Assembly: GCA_050944255.1 (NCBI GenBank)
Contig: JBMNQS010000001.1
Coordinates: 1 to 64,000 of the forward strand
Direction: 5' to 3'
Origin: JBMNQS01 sp050944255
GTDB lineage: Bacteria > Bacillota > Clostridia > Christensenellales > Maliibacteriaceae
DNA: 64,000 nucleotides
Part shown: in pieces, positions 38,212 to 47,306 of the stretch
How the letters are laid out: each line of letters begins with the position of its first letter
How positions within the stretch are numbered: position 1 is the stretch's first letter
Program-made: the position numbers and the translations under genes
Notes under the pieces: model-generated
The model's database searches: none
What the model was told of the DNA's origin: nothing
The model's input: only the letters and a program-made list of their open reading frames with translations

Positions 38212-38322
38212 TCATACGCTTTGAGATGAATTATCCCGCCTTTTCATCTGCTGATACCGCAAATATGCTTTCGTGTTGCCCGTCTTTTCAAATGCTTTCC
38301 AGAACAGTTGATTTTTGTTCAT
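38212..38322 (-). CDS. yqzL: YqzL-like small protein
   Basis: 36-aa protein MNKNQLFWKAFEKTGNTKAY... with a second part LRYQQMKRRDNSS. The pattern FWKxFExTGNxxAYLxY matches the YqzL family, which in Bacillus lies between era and recO exactly as here. ATG at 38322 has GGGGT about 10 nt upstream. Function unknown. Too short for ordinary gene-length cut-offs, so easily missed. Confidence 0.8.
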   Translation of the reverse strand: MNKNQLFWKAFEKTGNTKAYLRYQQMKRRDNSSQSV

Positions 38323-38420
38323 TTCAAAATTACCCCCGAATGAATTTTGCGATCCATTCTAGCCTTTGGAGTTTTTCAGCATCATACCCGGAACTATCTG
38401 GAATTGGCATAAAATTTTTA

Positions 38421-39311
38421 TTATTGATAACCAAGTTCGCGCAGTACATCCGGCCGGTTGCGCCAATCCTTTCTGACCTTCACCCACAGCTGAAGGTTGA
38501 TGGGACAGCCCATCAGCGCCTCGATCTCGCGCCTGGCGCCGATGCCGATCTCCTTGAGCATGGCCCCGTTTTTGCCGATTAAAATGCGCTTGTGGGACTG
38601 TTTCTCGCAGTAGATGGTGGCGTGCATATCCGTGACGCCGTCGTTTCGGGCCTGGATCTGCATCATCTCAACGCCGATGCCGTGGGGCACTTCCTCCCGC
38701 AGGCGGTACAGCGCCTTCTCGCGAATCATCTCCGCCGCTATGACGCGCTCGGGCTGGTCGGTGATCATGTCCGGCGGAAAATACAGCGGCCCTTCCGGCA
38801 GGGTTTCCTCCAGAAGCGCCTCCAAAGTATCTATATTCTTGCCCGTCTTGGCGCTGACGGGCAGTATGTGGGCAATGCCCCTGAACTCCGCCAGTTTGGC
38901 GATGATCGGCGCCACCTTTTCATCGCCCGCAATATCGATTTTATTGATGACCGCCATCACCGGCGCGCTGCCTGCCAGCGCGTTTTTCACAATTTCCAGA
39001 TCGCCCTCGCGCAGGCCGCTCATGGCGTCGAGCACCACCACCACGGCCTCCACTTCGTCCAGGGCGCTTTGGGCCATGCGCACCATGTACTCGCCAAGGC
39101 GCGTGCGCGCCGCGTGCAGCCCCGGCGTATCGATAAACACCATCTGATAGTGCTCCCTGGTCAGTATCCCCTGCAGATTCGTGCGCGTGGTCTGCGGGCG
39201 TGGCGAAACGATGGCCACTTTCTCTCCCACCAGTGCGTTGACCAGTGTGGACTTGCCCACATTGGGCCGCCCGATGACGGTTGCAAAACCGCTTTTGAAT
39301 GCCTGCGTCAT
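38421..39311 (-). CDS. era: GTPase Era
   Basis: 296-aa ribosome-assembly GTPase binding 16S rRNA. G1 GRPNVGKSTLVNALVG, G3 DTPGLH, G4 NKIDIAG, and a C-terminal KH domain with ERDSHKxIxIGKxGxxLKxIG-type sequence (QSHKRILIGKNGAMLKEIG). ATG at 39311 has GAGGAG upstream and overlaps the stop of the ybeY-cdd gene (ATGA). Confidence 0.96.
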   Translation of the reverse strand: MTQAFKSGFATVIGRPNVGKSTLVNALVGEKVAIVSPRPQTTRTNLQGILTREHYQMVFIDTPGLHAARTRLGEYMVRMAQSALDEVEAVVVVLDAMSGLREGDLEIVKNALAGSAPVMAVINKIDIAGDEKVAPIIAKLAEFRGIAHILPVSAKTGKNIDTLEALLEETLPEGPLYFPPDMITDQPERVIAAEMIREKALYRLREEVPHGIGVEMMQIQARNDGVTDMHATIYCEKQSHKRILIGKNGAMLKEIGIGARREIEALMGCPINLQLWVKVRKDWRNRPDVLRELGYQ

Positions 39312-40207
39312 CTGTTCTCCTCATCCAGGCGCTCCGGCCCGAATGCGTCGGGCAGAAGCTCTCTTAAGTTTTTCTTGATCAGCCGGTCCCCGTCGTCGGT
39401 AATCACATCGATATCCGGCGCGAATTCATACAGCACCTGCCGGCAGACGCCGCAGGGCCAGGTGGCCGCGTTGCCCTCGCCCACCACGGCGATTTGTTTG
39501 AACGCTTTGACGCCCGAGGCAACGGCGCTGTAAATGGCCACGCGCTCGGCGCAGCAGGTGGCGCCGTAGGAGGCGTTCTCCACGTTGCAGCCGGTAAAAA
39601 TCTGGCTCCCGTCCGCGGTGAGTATCGCCGCGCCGACGCGGAACCCCGAATAGGGCGCGTAGGCGTTCTCCCTGACCACCCGGGCGGTGGATATCAGCCT
39701 CAGATCGTCTACGCTGCCGCGGGCGTCGCCTTCAAAACGATAGATGCCCATCTTGCTCATAATGGTTTTTTCCCTTGAGCGCATCACCGTTTTTTCCTGC
39801 GGCTCCATATGGTCGTATCCCAGCAGGTGCAGCATGGCGTGGACCGCCAGATACGCCACCTCACGCAGCAGGCTATGCCCGAAATCAAGCGCCTGCACTC
39901 TGGCGCGCTGAAGGCTGATGGCAATATCGCCCAGATAAATGAATCCCGTCTCCTCATCGGGCTGCGCCATTTCAAAATCGAAATTGTCCAGCATAGGAAA
40001 GGAAAGCACGTCCGTGGCCGACTCGACGCCACGGAATTCCCCGTTGAGCCGCTGCATCTGCTCGTCGTCCACGAATATCAGCGAAATCGCCACATTCTCC
40101 GGTTTGCCCTCGGCCTCAAGCGTCGCCTCCAGCGCCTCATGCACCCGCTGTTTGATTTCTTCATCCAGCGTCACCACGTTTTGCCTGTTGTCAATCTCCA
40201 GCAGCAT
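39308..40207 (-). CDS. YbeY endoribonuclease fused to cytidine deaminase
   Basis: One 299-aa frame with two complete enzymes. Residues 1-155 are YbeY, the 16S rRNA maturation/quality-control RNase, with SATDVLSFPML, YLGDIAIS and the zinc motif HAMLHLLGYDH (Ala where Gly is usual). Residues about 165-290 are a homotetrameric-type cytidine deaminase: YAPYSGFRVGAAILTADG, GCNVENASYGATCCAERVAI with the catalytic Glu, and PCGVCRQVLYEF as zinc ligands. No stop or internal ribosome site was seen at the junction (GIYRFEGDARGSVDDL). In relatives ybeY-dgkA-cdd-era is a common order; here dgkA is gone and the flanking genes are joined. Start ATG 40207 with AGGAGGTGA. Confidence 0.9.
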   Translation of the reverse strand: MLLEIDNRQNVVTLDEEIKQRVHEALEATLEAEGKPENVAISLIFVDDEQMQRLNGEFRGVESATDVLSFPMLDNFDFEMAQPDEETGFIYLGDIAISLQRARVQALDFGHSLLREVAYLAVHAMLHLLGYDHMEPQEKTVMRSREKTIMSKMGIYRFEGDARGSVDDLRLISTARVVRENAYAPYSGFRVGAAILTADGSQIFTGCNVENASYGATCCAERVAIYSAVASGVKAFKQIAVVGEGNAATWPCGVCRQVLYEFAPDIDVITDDGDRLIKKNLRELLPDAFGPERLDEENR

Positions 40208-42464
40208 CCAGCTGTTTCACCTCCTGCAAGGGTTCCATGCCCGGCAGCGACGGGTATTCCACCCTGCCGTGACGCGACGCGATCAGCGCCTGGGAAAGGG
40301 TTTGCGAAATAATGTTGATCTCGCGCATCGTCAGCGGGCAGTCATCCAGTTGCCCGTCCTCCAGTTTGATGCGCACCAGGCTGTCCACCAGCGGCTCGAT
40401 CTCCTCGGCGGCAATGTCTTCTTTGGCGCGCACGGCGGCCTCCGCCGTATCGGCCAGCATAATGATGGCCGCTTCCCTGCTCTGGGGCTTGGGCCCCGGA
40501 TAACGGAAATCCTCCTCGTTGATCTTGCCGCCCTGCTCCTTTTGGCGCTGCAGCGCCTTGTGATAGAAGTACGCCGTGGTGGTGGTGCCGTGATGCTGCA
40601 TGATGATGTCCTGCAGAATCTGCGGCAGCCGGTACCTCTTGGCGTAGGACAGCCCGTCCGAAGGATGCGACGCCAGTATCATGGCCGAAAGCTCCGGCGC
40701 GATATTGTCGTGGGGGTTGTCGTGACTCTGGTTCTCACTGAAAAAGTACGGCCTTTGAAGTTTGCCCACGTCGTGATAATATGCGCCCACCCTTGTCAAT
40801 AAGCCCCCCGCGCCGATGGCGTCGGCGGCCTGCTCGGCCAGATTGGCCACCATAATGCTGTGGTGGTACGTGCCCGGCGCTTCAAGCAGCAGCCTGCGCA
40901 GCAGCGGATGATGGGGGTTGGAAAGCTCCAATAGCTTCATGGGCGTGACGATGCTGATAGTCATCTCCCACAGCGGCATGGTGCCAAGGGCCAGTATGCC
41001 CGCAAAGACGCCGGAGGCAAAGCCCATGCCCGCATTGGCAAAGGTGGAGGTAAAGTCATTGGTGGTCAAAAGCCCCAGCAGCATGTACATGGCCGCCGTC
41101 ACAACGCCCACCACCGTGCCGGTCAGAAGCAGCGTCGAGCGCTGCGTCTGCACGCGCCTGAGCATGTACACGCCGCAGGTCCCTCCGGCGACATTGGCCA
41201 CCAGCACATGCAGCATGCTCACATCCAGCAGTTCGCCGCTCTCGCCCGCCATCAAACCCACCAGAAACGAAAGAGAGAAATTCACCGCCAGCGCAGAGCG
41301 GTCCTTGACCATGGCCGCCACCAGAATCGCTCCCGAGGCCACCGGCACCAGTCGTATATCCAGAAACTGGAACGCGTAGGCCAGCACCATCACCAGCAGC
41401 ATATTGGTGCAGATCACCAGGATTTTACTGGACTGCAGCACGATGTCCGTAGCGTAAAGGGCTATATACACCCCCAGCAGCACGAATATGACCAGCACCG
41501 TCAGCACTACGCCGCCGTAAAATGCCAGATCAAACGTGTTGCTTTTCAGAAGGTTCAGGCTCTCCAGCACTTCCAGCTGGGCCGCGGTGACCCGCTTGCC
41601 CTCTTCTACGACGATCTCGCCCTTTTTGTACATCACCGGCACCACTTCTTCGCGCGCCCTTTCACGGGCGGCTTCAAGGGCCTCCTCGTCCACCAGCATG
41701 TTGGCGGTCACATACGCGCTGACCGCCGGGCCGGCCAGCGCCACTACCGGCTCGGGCACGCCCGCAGCCGCGCGCTCCACCTCCTGGACGATACGGTCAC
41801 GCTGCTCGGCCAGCTGCTCCTGCTTGATGCCCGCGGTCAGCGCCGAAATGACGCTGGAGCGCAGCATCGCGTAATAGACCTCCGCCTGGGAATCGCTCAT
41901 CTGGAGAATGGCCAGCACCTGCGCCTCGGAAATAGTGTCGATGGGAAAGGCTCTGGCCATACTTGTAATAAACGATTCGCTGTACTCAAAATCCTCCGGA
42001 TTGACCTGCCGGGGGTTTTCCTCATCCTCGCCAAGGCTCTGCTGCCGCTCCCACGCGTTGTACTCCTGCTGACCGCGGACACGGATGTTCTTGATGGCGC
42101 CAATAAACGCGTCGATGTCGCCTATAACCTGCTGTTCCTCTTCCTCGTCCTGGGTATATTTGACGTCCACGGCGTTGACCGCCGCCTCCACGCGCTGCCG
42201 CGTGGTGAGCTTGTCCTCTATATCCCGGGTGGCCTTGATGGTCTCGGGCGCCACCGCGTCGAGCACAAGGTCATACCTTTTGGGCATCACCGACATCATC
42301 ACCAGAATGCACGACAATGCAGCCGTAATCAAAAACATGATTAAAGCTATAATCCACTCTTTTGAAGAGGGCTGCCGCACGAGCCTGTTGTTGACTTTTA
42401 TCTGGGCGTTAAGCCTGCCGGCCATGGTTTCGCTGAGCTTTTCGCCCCTTTTCCTGAATATCAT
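40191..42464 (-). CDS. pgpH: 7TM receptor with HD-domain phosphodiesterase (PgpH-like)
   Basis: 757-aa membrane protein of the 7TMR-HD family; PgpH members hydrolyse c-di-AMP. One N-terminal helix (about 37-58), a large extracytoplasmic domain (about 60-310, acidic/Gln-rich), seven helices (about 315-510), then a cytoplasmic HD domain with APGTYHHSIMVANLAEQAADAIG, the motif HDVGK (usual HDIGK), and LADTAEAAVRA. ATG at 42464 overlaps the phoH stop (ATGA), and the 3' end overlaps ybeY by 17 nt. It is in the usual place between phoH and ybeY. Confidence 0.94.
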   Translation of the reverse strand: MIFRKRGEKLSETMAGRLNAQIKVNNRLVRQPSSKEWIIALIMFLITAALSCILVMMSVMPKRYDLVLDAVAPETIKATRDIEDKLTTRQRVEAAVNAVDVKYTQDEEEEQQVIGDIDAFIGAIKNIRVRGQQEYNAWERQQSLGEDEENPRQVNPEDFEYSESFITSMARAFPIDTISEAQVLAILQMSDSQAEVYYAMLRSSVISALTAGIKQEQLAEQRDRIVQEVERAAAGVPEPVVALAGPAVSAYVTANMLVDEEALEAARERAREEVVPVMYKKGEIVVEEGKRVTAAQLEVLESLNLLKSNTFDLAFYGGVVLTVLVIFVLLGVYIALYATDIVLQSSKILVICTNMLLVMVLAYAFQFLDIRLVPVASGAILVAAMVKDRSALAVNFSLSFLVGLMAGESGELLDVSMLHVLVANVAGGTCGVYMLRRVQTQRSTLLLTGTVVGVVTAAMYMLLGLLTTNDFTSTFANAGMGFASGVFAGILALGTMPLWEMTISIVTPMKLLELSNPHHPLLRRLLLEAPGTYHHSIMVANLAEQAADAIGAGGLLTRVGAYYHDVGKLQRPYFFSENQSHDNPHDNIAPELSAMILASHPSDGLSYAKRYRLPQILQDIIMQHHGTTTTAYFYHKALQRQKEQGGKINEEDFRYPGPKPQSREAAIIMLADTAEAAVRAKEDIAAEEIEPLVDSLVRIKLEDGQLDDCPLTMREINIISQTLSQALIASRHGRVEYPSLPGMEPLQEVKQLDAAGD

Positions 42465-43438
42465 TTTCGCCCTTCCTTACGCTTCTCATGCCGGGTGTAA
42501 GCCTGTATGATCGACTGCACCAGTTCGTGGCGCACCACATCCCTGTGGGTCAGTTCCAGCACGCCGATGCCCTCCACCTCCCGCAGCACCCGGATGGCCT
42601 CCACAAGGCCCGAAGGCTTCCCGTCGGGAAGATCCACCTGCGTAATATCGCCGGTGACCACCATTTTGGAGCCGAAACCAAGACGGGTCAGGAACATTTT
42701 CATCTGCTCCTTGGACGTGTTCTGCCCCTCGTCCAGGATGATGAAGGCTTCGTTCAGCGTCCGGCCGCGCATGTAGGCCAGCGGAGCGATCTCGATGACG
42801 CCGCGCTCCACCAGTTTCTGGTAGGTCTCCTGGCCCAGCATCTCGTACAGCGCGTCGTAAAGGGGCCGCAGGTACGGGTCCACCTTCTGCTGCAGGTCCC
42901 CGGGCAGAAATCCCAGCTTCTCCCCCGCCTCCACCGCCGGGCGGGTCAGGATGATGCGGGAGACTTCCTTATTTTTAAAGGCCAGCACCGCCATGGCCAC
43001 CGCCAGGTACGTCTTGCCCGTACCCGCCGGCCCTATGGCCAGCACCACGGTGTTTTCCTTCATGCTCTCCACGTACTTTTTCTGGCCCCGTGTCTTGCAG
43101 CGGATGGGCTTTCCCCTGTGGGTCACGGTGATCACATCGCTCATGATCTCGGTGACCGCTTCGCTTCTGCCCTCGTCCACCAGCGCCGAGGCGTAGCGGA
43201 TGCAGCCCGCGTCGATGTTCTCGCCCTTGGAAGCCATCACCAGAAGGTTTTCCACCACGGTCTTGGCCTTCTCCAGCTTGTCCATGGGGCCCCGAAGGGC
43301 AATTCCCTCCTCCCGGGCAGCGATATCCACGCCCAGCTCCTCCTGCAGATGCCGGACATTTTCGTCGAAATTACCAAAGAGCCTCTGTATCTGCTCGATG
43401 GAATGCGCGTCTATGACAATAACTCCCTGTTCAATCAA
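42461..43438 (-). CDS. phoH: PhoH-family ATPase (PhoH/YbeZ)
   Basis: 325-aa cytoplasmic ATPase, a partner of YbeY in RNA metabolism in several bacteria. Helical N-terminal domain with KH-like GVDIAAREEGIALRG, then Walker A GPAGTGKTYLAVAMA, Walker B AFIILDEGQNTS, and sensor GSKMVVTGDITQVDLP. The start is TTG at 43438: GGAGGG lies 8 nt upstream, while the nearest ATG runs into a stop in four codons. Between yqfD and pgpH, as in Bacillus. Confidence 0.93.
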   Translation of the reverse strand: MIEQGVIVIDAHSIEQIQRLFGNFDENVRHLQEELGVDIAAREEGIALRGPMDKLEKAKTVVENLLVMASKGENIDAGCIRYASALVDEGRSEAVTEIMSDVITVTHRGKPIRCKTRGQKKYVESMKENTVVLAIGPAGTGKTYLAVAMAVLAFKNKEVSRIILTRPAVEAGEKLGFLPGDLQQKVDPYLRPLYDALYEMLGQETYQKLVERGVIEIAPLAYMRGRTLNEAFIILDEGQNTSKEQMKMFLTRLGFGSKMVVTGDITQVDLPDGKPSGLVEAIRVLREVEGIGVLELTHRDVVRHELVQSIIQAYTRHEKRKEGRK

Positions 43439-43453
43439 ACAACATACCCTCCG

Positions 43454-44629
43454 TTATTTTTCTTTGGCAATATCTTCCCTGGTGGTCAGCGCGACCCGGG
43501 CCGTCAGTATTTGATCGGACTGGCTGAACCTTACGGCTTCATCCACGATCTGCGCGCCCTCGGGTATCTGCACCAGCGCGTTCTGCCGCGCCTCGTGGGC
43601 CAGGTCCATCTTCAGCGTTTCCATATCCAGCGCTTCGGGCATCTGGAGGATTTCATAGCAGTCCTCCGTCACAATCTGCACCGGCAGGAAAAAGCCGGGG
43701 CCCGGAATGTAGCTGGTCATGCGCTCGGTTTCCATGGTTTCAAACGGTTGGTCCGTCCACTCCGACAGCGGAATATGGATGTTCCCCATCTGCATGAAGC
43801 GGCGCTGCACCACGTTTCCGCTGCGCATCTTGGACAATTCCGCCAGATCATAGCTGGCCTGCCCGCGGTACCATACGTTGGCGATCACCGAACCTGCGGC
43901 GCGCACGCTGCGCTGAAGGTCCGGCCTTGCGGTGTTGGCGATCCCCTCGATCAGAAGCTGGCCCGCCTTCACCAGTTCGCCCTCCGCCACCCGCGGCGTT
44001 CCCGACAGCGGGATGACATGCACCACGCGCCCGCCCTTTAAAGCCACGATGTCCGCCTGTCCGTGAAGGTTTAGGATATCCGGCGTCTCTGTCCTGGGGA
44101 CGGCTTCCACGCGCATGCGCACGCCCTGGATGCTGACGCTCATCCACGTCATCTGCGGATAATCGATCAGCAGCCTGTCGCGCAGGGTAGCCGGATCGAT
44201 GGCGCCCTTGTACGAGCCCTGCCTGGCGCCGTAGGATTCCAGCGACGCCAGAATCTCGTCGCGCACCTGGACCGGGCAGCCCGAGACGTCGATGTCCCAG
44301 ACGAACTGGCCCGCCGCGATGATGGCGGCCGCGATGAGCAATAGCCCGATGGACAGCGCCCAGCGCCGCTTCAGCGGCGACAGAAGCGCCGGCAGGCCCC
44401 GGTGCGTCACGCCGGTCACCCGGCAGAGACTCTTTTCGCACAGTTCATCGATCCTTTTGGCATGGCGCCCTCTCGTGGCGAAGGTGATCTGCCTTCTGCC
44501 GCCGCGGACCACGTGCCATACTTTCGGTCCCTCCAGCGCCAGAAGATTGATGAATTTTTCAAGCTGCGGGCCCTCTACGCAAATCATAACATATCCGCCG
44601 AAAAATCGCCACAACTCCGTCCATTTCAT
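43454..44629 (-). CDS. yqfD: sporulation protein YqfD
   Basis: 391-aa membrane-anchored protein. Short cytoplasmic N-terminal part, a hydrophobic helix ALSIGLLLIAAAIIAAGQFVW at about 90-110, then a large outer domain with the family block WDIDVSGCP and WMSVSIQGVRMRVEAVPRTETP. In Bacillus YqfD is made in the mother cell under sigma-E and is needed for sporulation; its molecular action is unclear. ATG at 44629 with GAGGAG, 4 nt after yqfC. Confidence 0.9.
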   Translation of the reverse strand: MKWTELWRFFGGYVMICVEGPQLEKFINLLALEGPKVWHVVRGGRRQITFATRGRHAKRIDELCEKSLCRVTGVTHRGLPALLSPLKRRWALSIGLLLIAAAIIAAGQFVWDIDVSGCPVQVRDEILASLESYGARQGSYKGAIDPATLRDRLLIDYPQMTWMSVSIQGVRMRVEAVPRTETPDILNLHGQADIVALKGGRVVHVIPLSGTPRVAEGELVKAGQLLIEGIANTARPDLQRSVRAAGSVIANVWYRGQASYDLAELSKMRSGNVVQRRFMQMGNIHIPLSEWTDQPFETMETERMTSYIPGPGFFLPVQIVTEDCYEILQMPEALDMETLKMDLAHEARQNALVQIPEGAQIVDEAVRFSQSDQILTARVALTTREDIAKEK

Positions 44630-44633
44630 AGGC

Positions 44634-44942
44634 CTATCTCCTCACGCGGCCCTGGTACTCCAGGCCGTGGATCTGCCCTTTGATCACCATGGCGTCGGCT
44701 TCAAGGTCCTCCACCCGCATATTTTCGCCGTGGATGATGATAATGCCGCTTGCCGTGGACAGCCGGATGGTGTATTCGCCGTAAGACAGAATGCCCCTGT
44801 GGGCCTCCACCTTCAAAAAGCGGGTGCCCATCAGCGTAAAGCGCGGCAAATCGCCCATCATATCCGGCGGCATCTCGAAAAATTCCACCCAGCTACGCTC
44901 TTTGATTTTCTCTTTTTTGGGCGTCTTGGCTCTGCCCTTCAT
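44634..44942 (-). CDS. yqfC: sporulation protein YqfC
   Basis: 102-aa protein of the YabP/YqfC family: FEMPPDMMGDLPRFTLMGTRFLKVEAHRGILSYGEYTIRLSTASGIIIIHGENM. It is the partner of YqfD and should be co-expressed during sporulation. ATG at 44942 has GGAGGGA upstream; the longer frame to 44975 is rejected. About 45 nt upstream the minus strand has CATACGAT, close to a sigma-E -10 element, but I saw no matching -35. The rest of the gap to rpsU (44943-45246) holds only the rpsU terminator. Confidence 0.9.
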   Translation of the reverse strand: MKGRAKTPKKEKIKERSWVEFFEMPPDMMGDLPRFTLMGTRFLKVEAHRGILSYGEYTIRLSTASGIIIIHGENMRVEDLEADAMVIKGQIHGLEYQGRVRR

Positions 44943-45198
44943 AATTCCCTCCCAAGACCGCATGACGCTGAACATCCTTCTACATATAGATCGTATGTGC
45001 GGCCGGAGGGAAAAAGAAGCGTCGCTCTCCTATGCATCATGGTTCCCTTAATATGGAAGGCTCATGCAAAGAGACCGGGATAAAAAGAGCGCAAAGACAA
45101 AATCCGGCGACAAAGCGCCGGCACCATCAAAAATCCTCATAAATTCTCGGGATGCGGAAAAACGTGCAATCCGAAAAAAGCCGCCGCTTTGCGGCAGC

Positions 45199-45223
45199 AA
45201 AAAACCGGCGCGAAGGCGCCGGT
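45199..45223 (-). terminator. terminator of rpsU
   Basis: ACCGGCGC / GCGCCGGT with a GAAG/CTTC loop, followed on the minus strand by TTTTTT. Confidence 0.85.
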
Positions 45224-45246
45224 CTTAAAAAGCTATATGAATGCCC

Positions 45247-45420
45247 TCAATACTTGCGTTTACGGGCAGCTTCTGCTTTTTTCTTACGTTTCACGCTGGG
45301 CTTTTCGTAGTGTTCTCTGCGACGAATCTCCTGCATGACACCAGCACGGGCGCATTTACGCTTAAAGCGCTTAAGTGCACTTTCCAAGGACTCGTTTTCT
45401 CCAACACGGATTTCAGACAT
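45247..45420 (-). CDS. rpsU: 30S ribosomal protein S21
   Basis: 57 aa: [20 protein letters not shown] followed by the basic [25 protein letters not shown] end, standard for Firmicutes S21. The start is ATG at 45420 with GGGGG about 9 nt upstream; another ATG two codons earlier is possible. Followed by a strong terminator. Confidence 0.96.
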   Translation of the reverse strand: MSEIRVGENESLESALKRFKRKCARAGVMQEIRRREHYEKPSVKRKKKAEAARKRKY

Positions 45421-45567
45421 GCTCATACACCCCCTCTGGTTTATTGCTGTCATCTTCCGATAAACAGTGTGCGCAACACACCATGACATTATAGCGCAGG
45501 AGTTTTGATCCTGTCAAGCGGATGTGCGCAACCTTTGTTACGCTTGCGTGAATTTTGTCGATAAGGG

Positions 45568-45912
45568 CTATCCCATCCTGCCGGAGAGCTTTTCTCCCCC
45601 CAGAATATGCATATGCAGATGACCCACCGTTTGGGCACCGTCCGCTCCGGTATTGATCACCAGGCGGAACCCGGAGGCGTCGATGCCCTTCTTCACCGCC
45701 ACGCCATTGGCCGTCAGCAGCATGTGGCCCAAAAGCGTCCGGTCCTCATCCTGCGCCTGAAGCACCGAAGGCATATGCTTTTTGGGGATCACCAGAAGAT
45801 GGTGCTTCGCCTGGGGATTGATATCGTGAATCACCACCACCTGATCGTCCTCATAGGCTTTGGTCGCCGGGATATCCCCGGCGATGATCTTGCAGAAAAT
45901 ACAATCTTGCAT
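45568..45912 (-). CDS. HIT-family protein (histidine triad nucleotide-binding)
   Basis: 114-aa HINT-like protein: CIFCKIIAGDIPATKAYEDD with zinc-type Cys pair, INPQAKHHLLVIPKKHMPSV, and the active-site triad GHLHMHILGG. It should hydrolyse adenosine 5'-phosphoramidates or related AMP conjugates. ATG at 45912 with AGGAGG; 12 nt after mtaB, with which it is probably co-transcribed. Confidence 0.93.
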   Translation of the reverse strand: MQDCIFCKIIAGDIPATKAYEDDQVVVIHDINPQAKHHLLVIPKKHMPSVLQAQDEDRTLLGHMLLTANGVAVKKGIDASGFRLVINTGADGAQTVGHLHMHILGGEKLSGRMG

Positions 45913-45924
45913 CCCGATCTCCTC

Positions 45925-47280
45925 CTATTGTTTTATGCCCAGCAAATATTTTCCGTCCCATCCGTCGATGCGGCAGGAAACAAGGCTCCCCCGCTCGTGT
46001 TGTCCGGGAATCTTCACCTGATAATCGTGCTGCGTGCGCCCGAAGGCAAAACCGTCCCGGCTGCGCTCCACCAGAACCGGCTCCACGCCGCCCATCCGGC
46101 GCCCGGCGTCCTCCTCGGTCATGGCTTGCCCCACGGCAATCAATGCTCTGGCGCGCGCCTCCCGGATGGCAGCGGGCACCTGATCGCGCATCTTTTCCGC
46201 CGGCGTGCCCTCCCGCTGCGAGTAGGGAAAGACGTGAAGGCGCGTAAAGCCGATCTTTCGCACAAAGCGGAGCGTCTGGGAAAATTCTTCTTCGGTTTCC
46301 CCCGGAAACCCGGTCATCACGTCGGTGGATACCGCCGCGTCGGGCCAGATTGCCCGCAGGCGGCCGATATGTTCTTCGTACTGCGCCGGCGTGTAGCGGC
46401 GGCCCATGCGTTTTAAAACTCCCGCCGAACCCGACTGCATGGATACGTGCATATGACGGCACACCGCCCGAAGCGACGCGATCTGCGCCAGGAACGGTTC
46501 GTTCAGCAGCTCCGGGTCCACCGAGCCCATGCGGATGCGCACGATGCCGCAGGTGTCGTTGAGTTCTTTAAGCAGCCGCGCCAGGCGCTGGCCCACAAAA
46601 TCCTGATCGCCCAAATCCATGCCGTAGCTGGCCAGGTGAATGCCGGTGAGGATGATTTCCGGAACGCCCGCCTCGGCCAGGCGCCGGGCCTCCTCGATGC
46701 AGTCGTCCATGGAGCGGCTCCTGACGGGGCCGCGCACCGACGGGATGATGCAGTAGGTGCAGCATTTGTCGCAGCCTTCCTGAATCTTCATCACCGAGCG
46801 GGTCCTGCCCGCCATATGGTGGATGGACAGCGGCTCAAAGGCCGCATCTTCGGTCAAATCGGCGACAAACGACCGCCTGTGGGCGGCGCTTTCAAGGGCG
46901 TCCCTGGTCCACCGCACCGCACTGGCGCGCCTCTCGGTGCCGATGACCAGCCCCACGCCATCGATTTCAAGCGCCCGCTCCCCCAGGCGCTGCGCGAAGC
47001 ATCCGGTCACCACGATCAGCGCCTGCGGATTCTTCCGGTGGGCGCGTGCGATCATCTGCCGGGACTTCTGATCGCTGGTGGCGGTGACGGTGCAGGTGTT
47101 CACCACATACACGTCGGCGGCGGCCTTGAAACCGACTTCCTCAAAGCCTGCCTCCAAAAATCGCTCCCTCATGGCCTGGGTGTCATACTGGTTGACGCGG
47201 CAGCCAAGGGTCGTAAAGGCGATGCGGGGATTTTTCGCACCGGGCGCGGGATTTATTTGATTGTTCGTATCAGCTTGCAT
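45925..47280 (-). CDS. mtaB: tRNA t6A37 methylthiotransferase MtaB
   Basis: 451-aa radical SAM enzyme converting t6A37 to ms2t6A37 in tRNA. N-terminal UPF0004 domain with three cluster cysteines (TLGCRVNQYDTQAM, VNTCTVTATSDQKSR, VTGCFAQ), radical-SAM CxxxCxxC in EGCDKCCTYCIIP, and C-terminal TRAM domain. CRVNQ is diagnostic of MtaB rather than MiaB. ATG at 47280 with AAGGCAG. Confidence 0.93.
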   Translation of the reverse strand: MQADTNNQINPAPGAKNPRIAFTTLGCRVNQYDTQAMRERFLEAGFEEVGFKAAADVYVVNTCTVTATSDQKSRQMIARAHRKNPQALIVVTGCFAQRLGERALEIDGVGLVIGTERRASAVRWTRDALESAAHRRSFVADLTEDAAFEPLSIHHMAGRTRSVMKIQEGCDKCCTYCIIPSVRGPVRSRSMDDCIEEARRLAEAGVPEIILTGIHLASYGMDLGDQDFVGQRLARLLKELNDTCGIVRIRMGSVDPELLNEPFLAQIASLRAVCRHMHVSMQSGSAGVLKRMGRRYTPAQYEEHIGRLRAIWPDAAVSTDVMTGFPGETEEEFSQTLRFVRKIGFTRLHVFPYSQREGTPAEKMRDQVPAAIREARARALIAVGQAMTEEDAGRRMGGVEPVLVERSRDGFAFGRTQHDYQVKIPGQHERGSLVSCRIDGWDGKYLLGIKQ

Positions 47281-47306
47281 GTCTGCCTTTATATAAGGGG
47301 CGGCCG

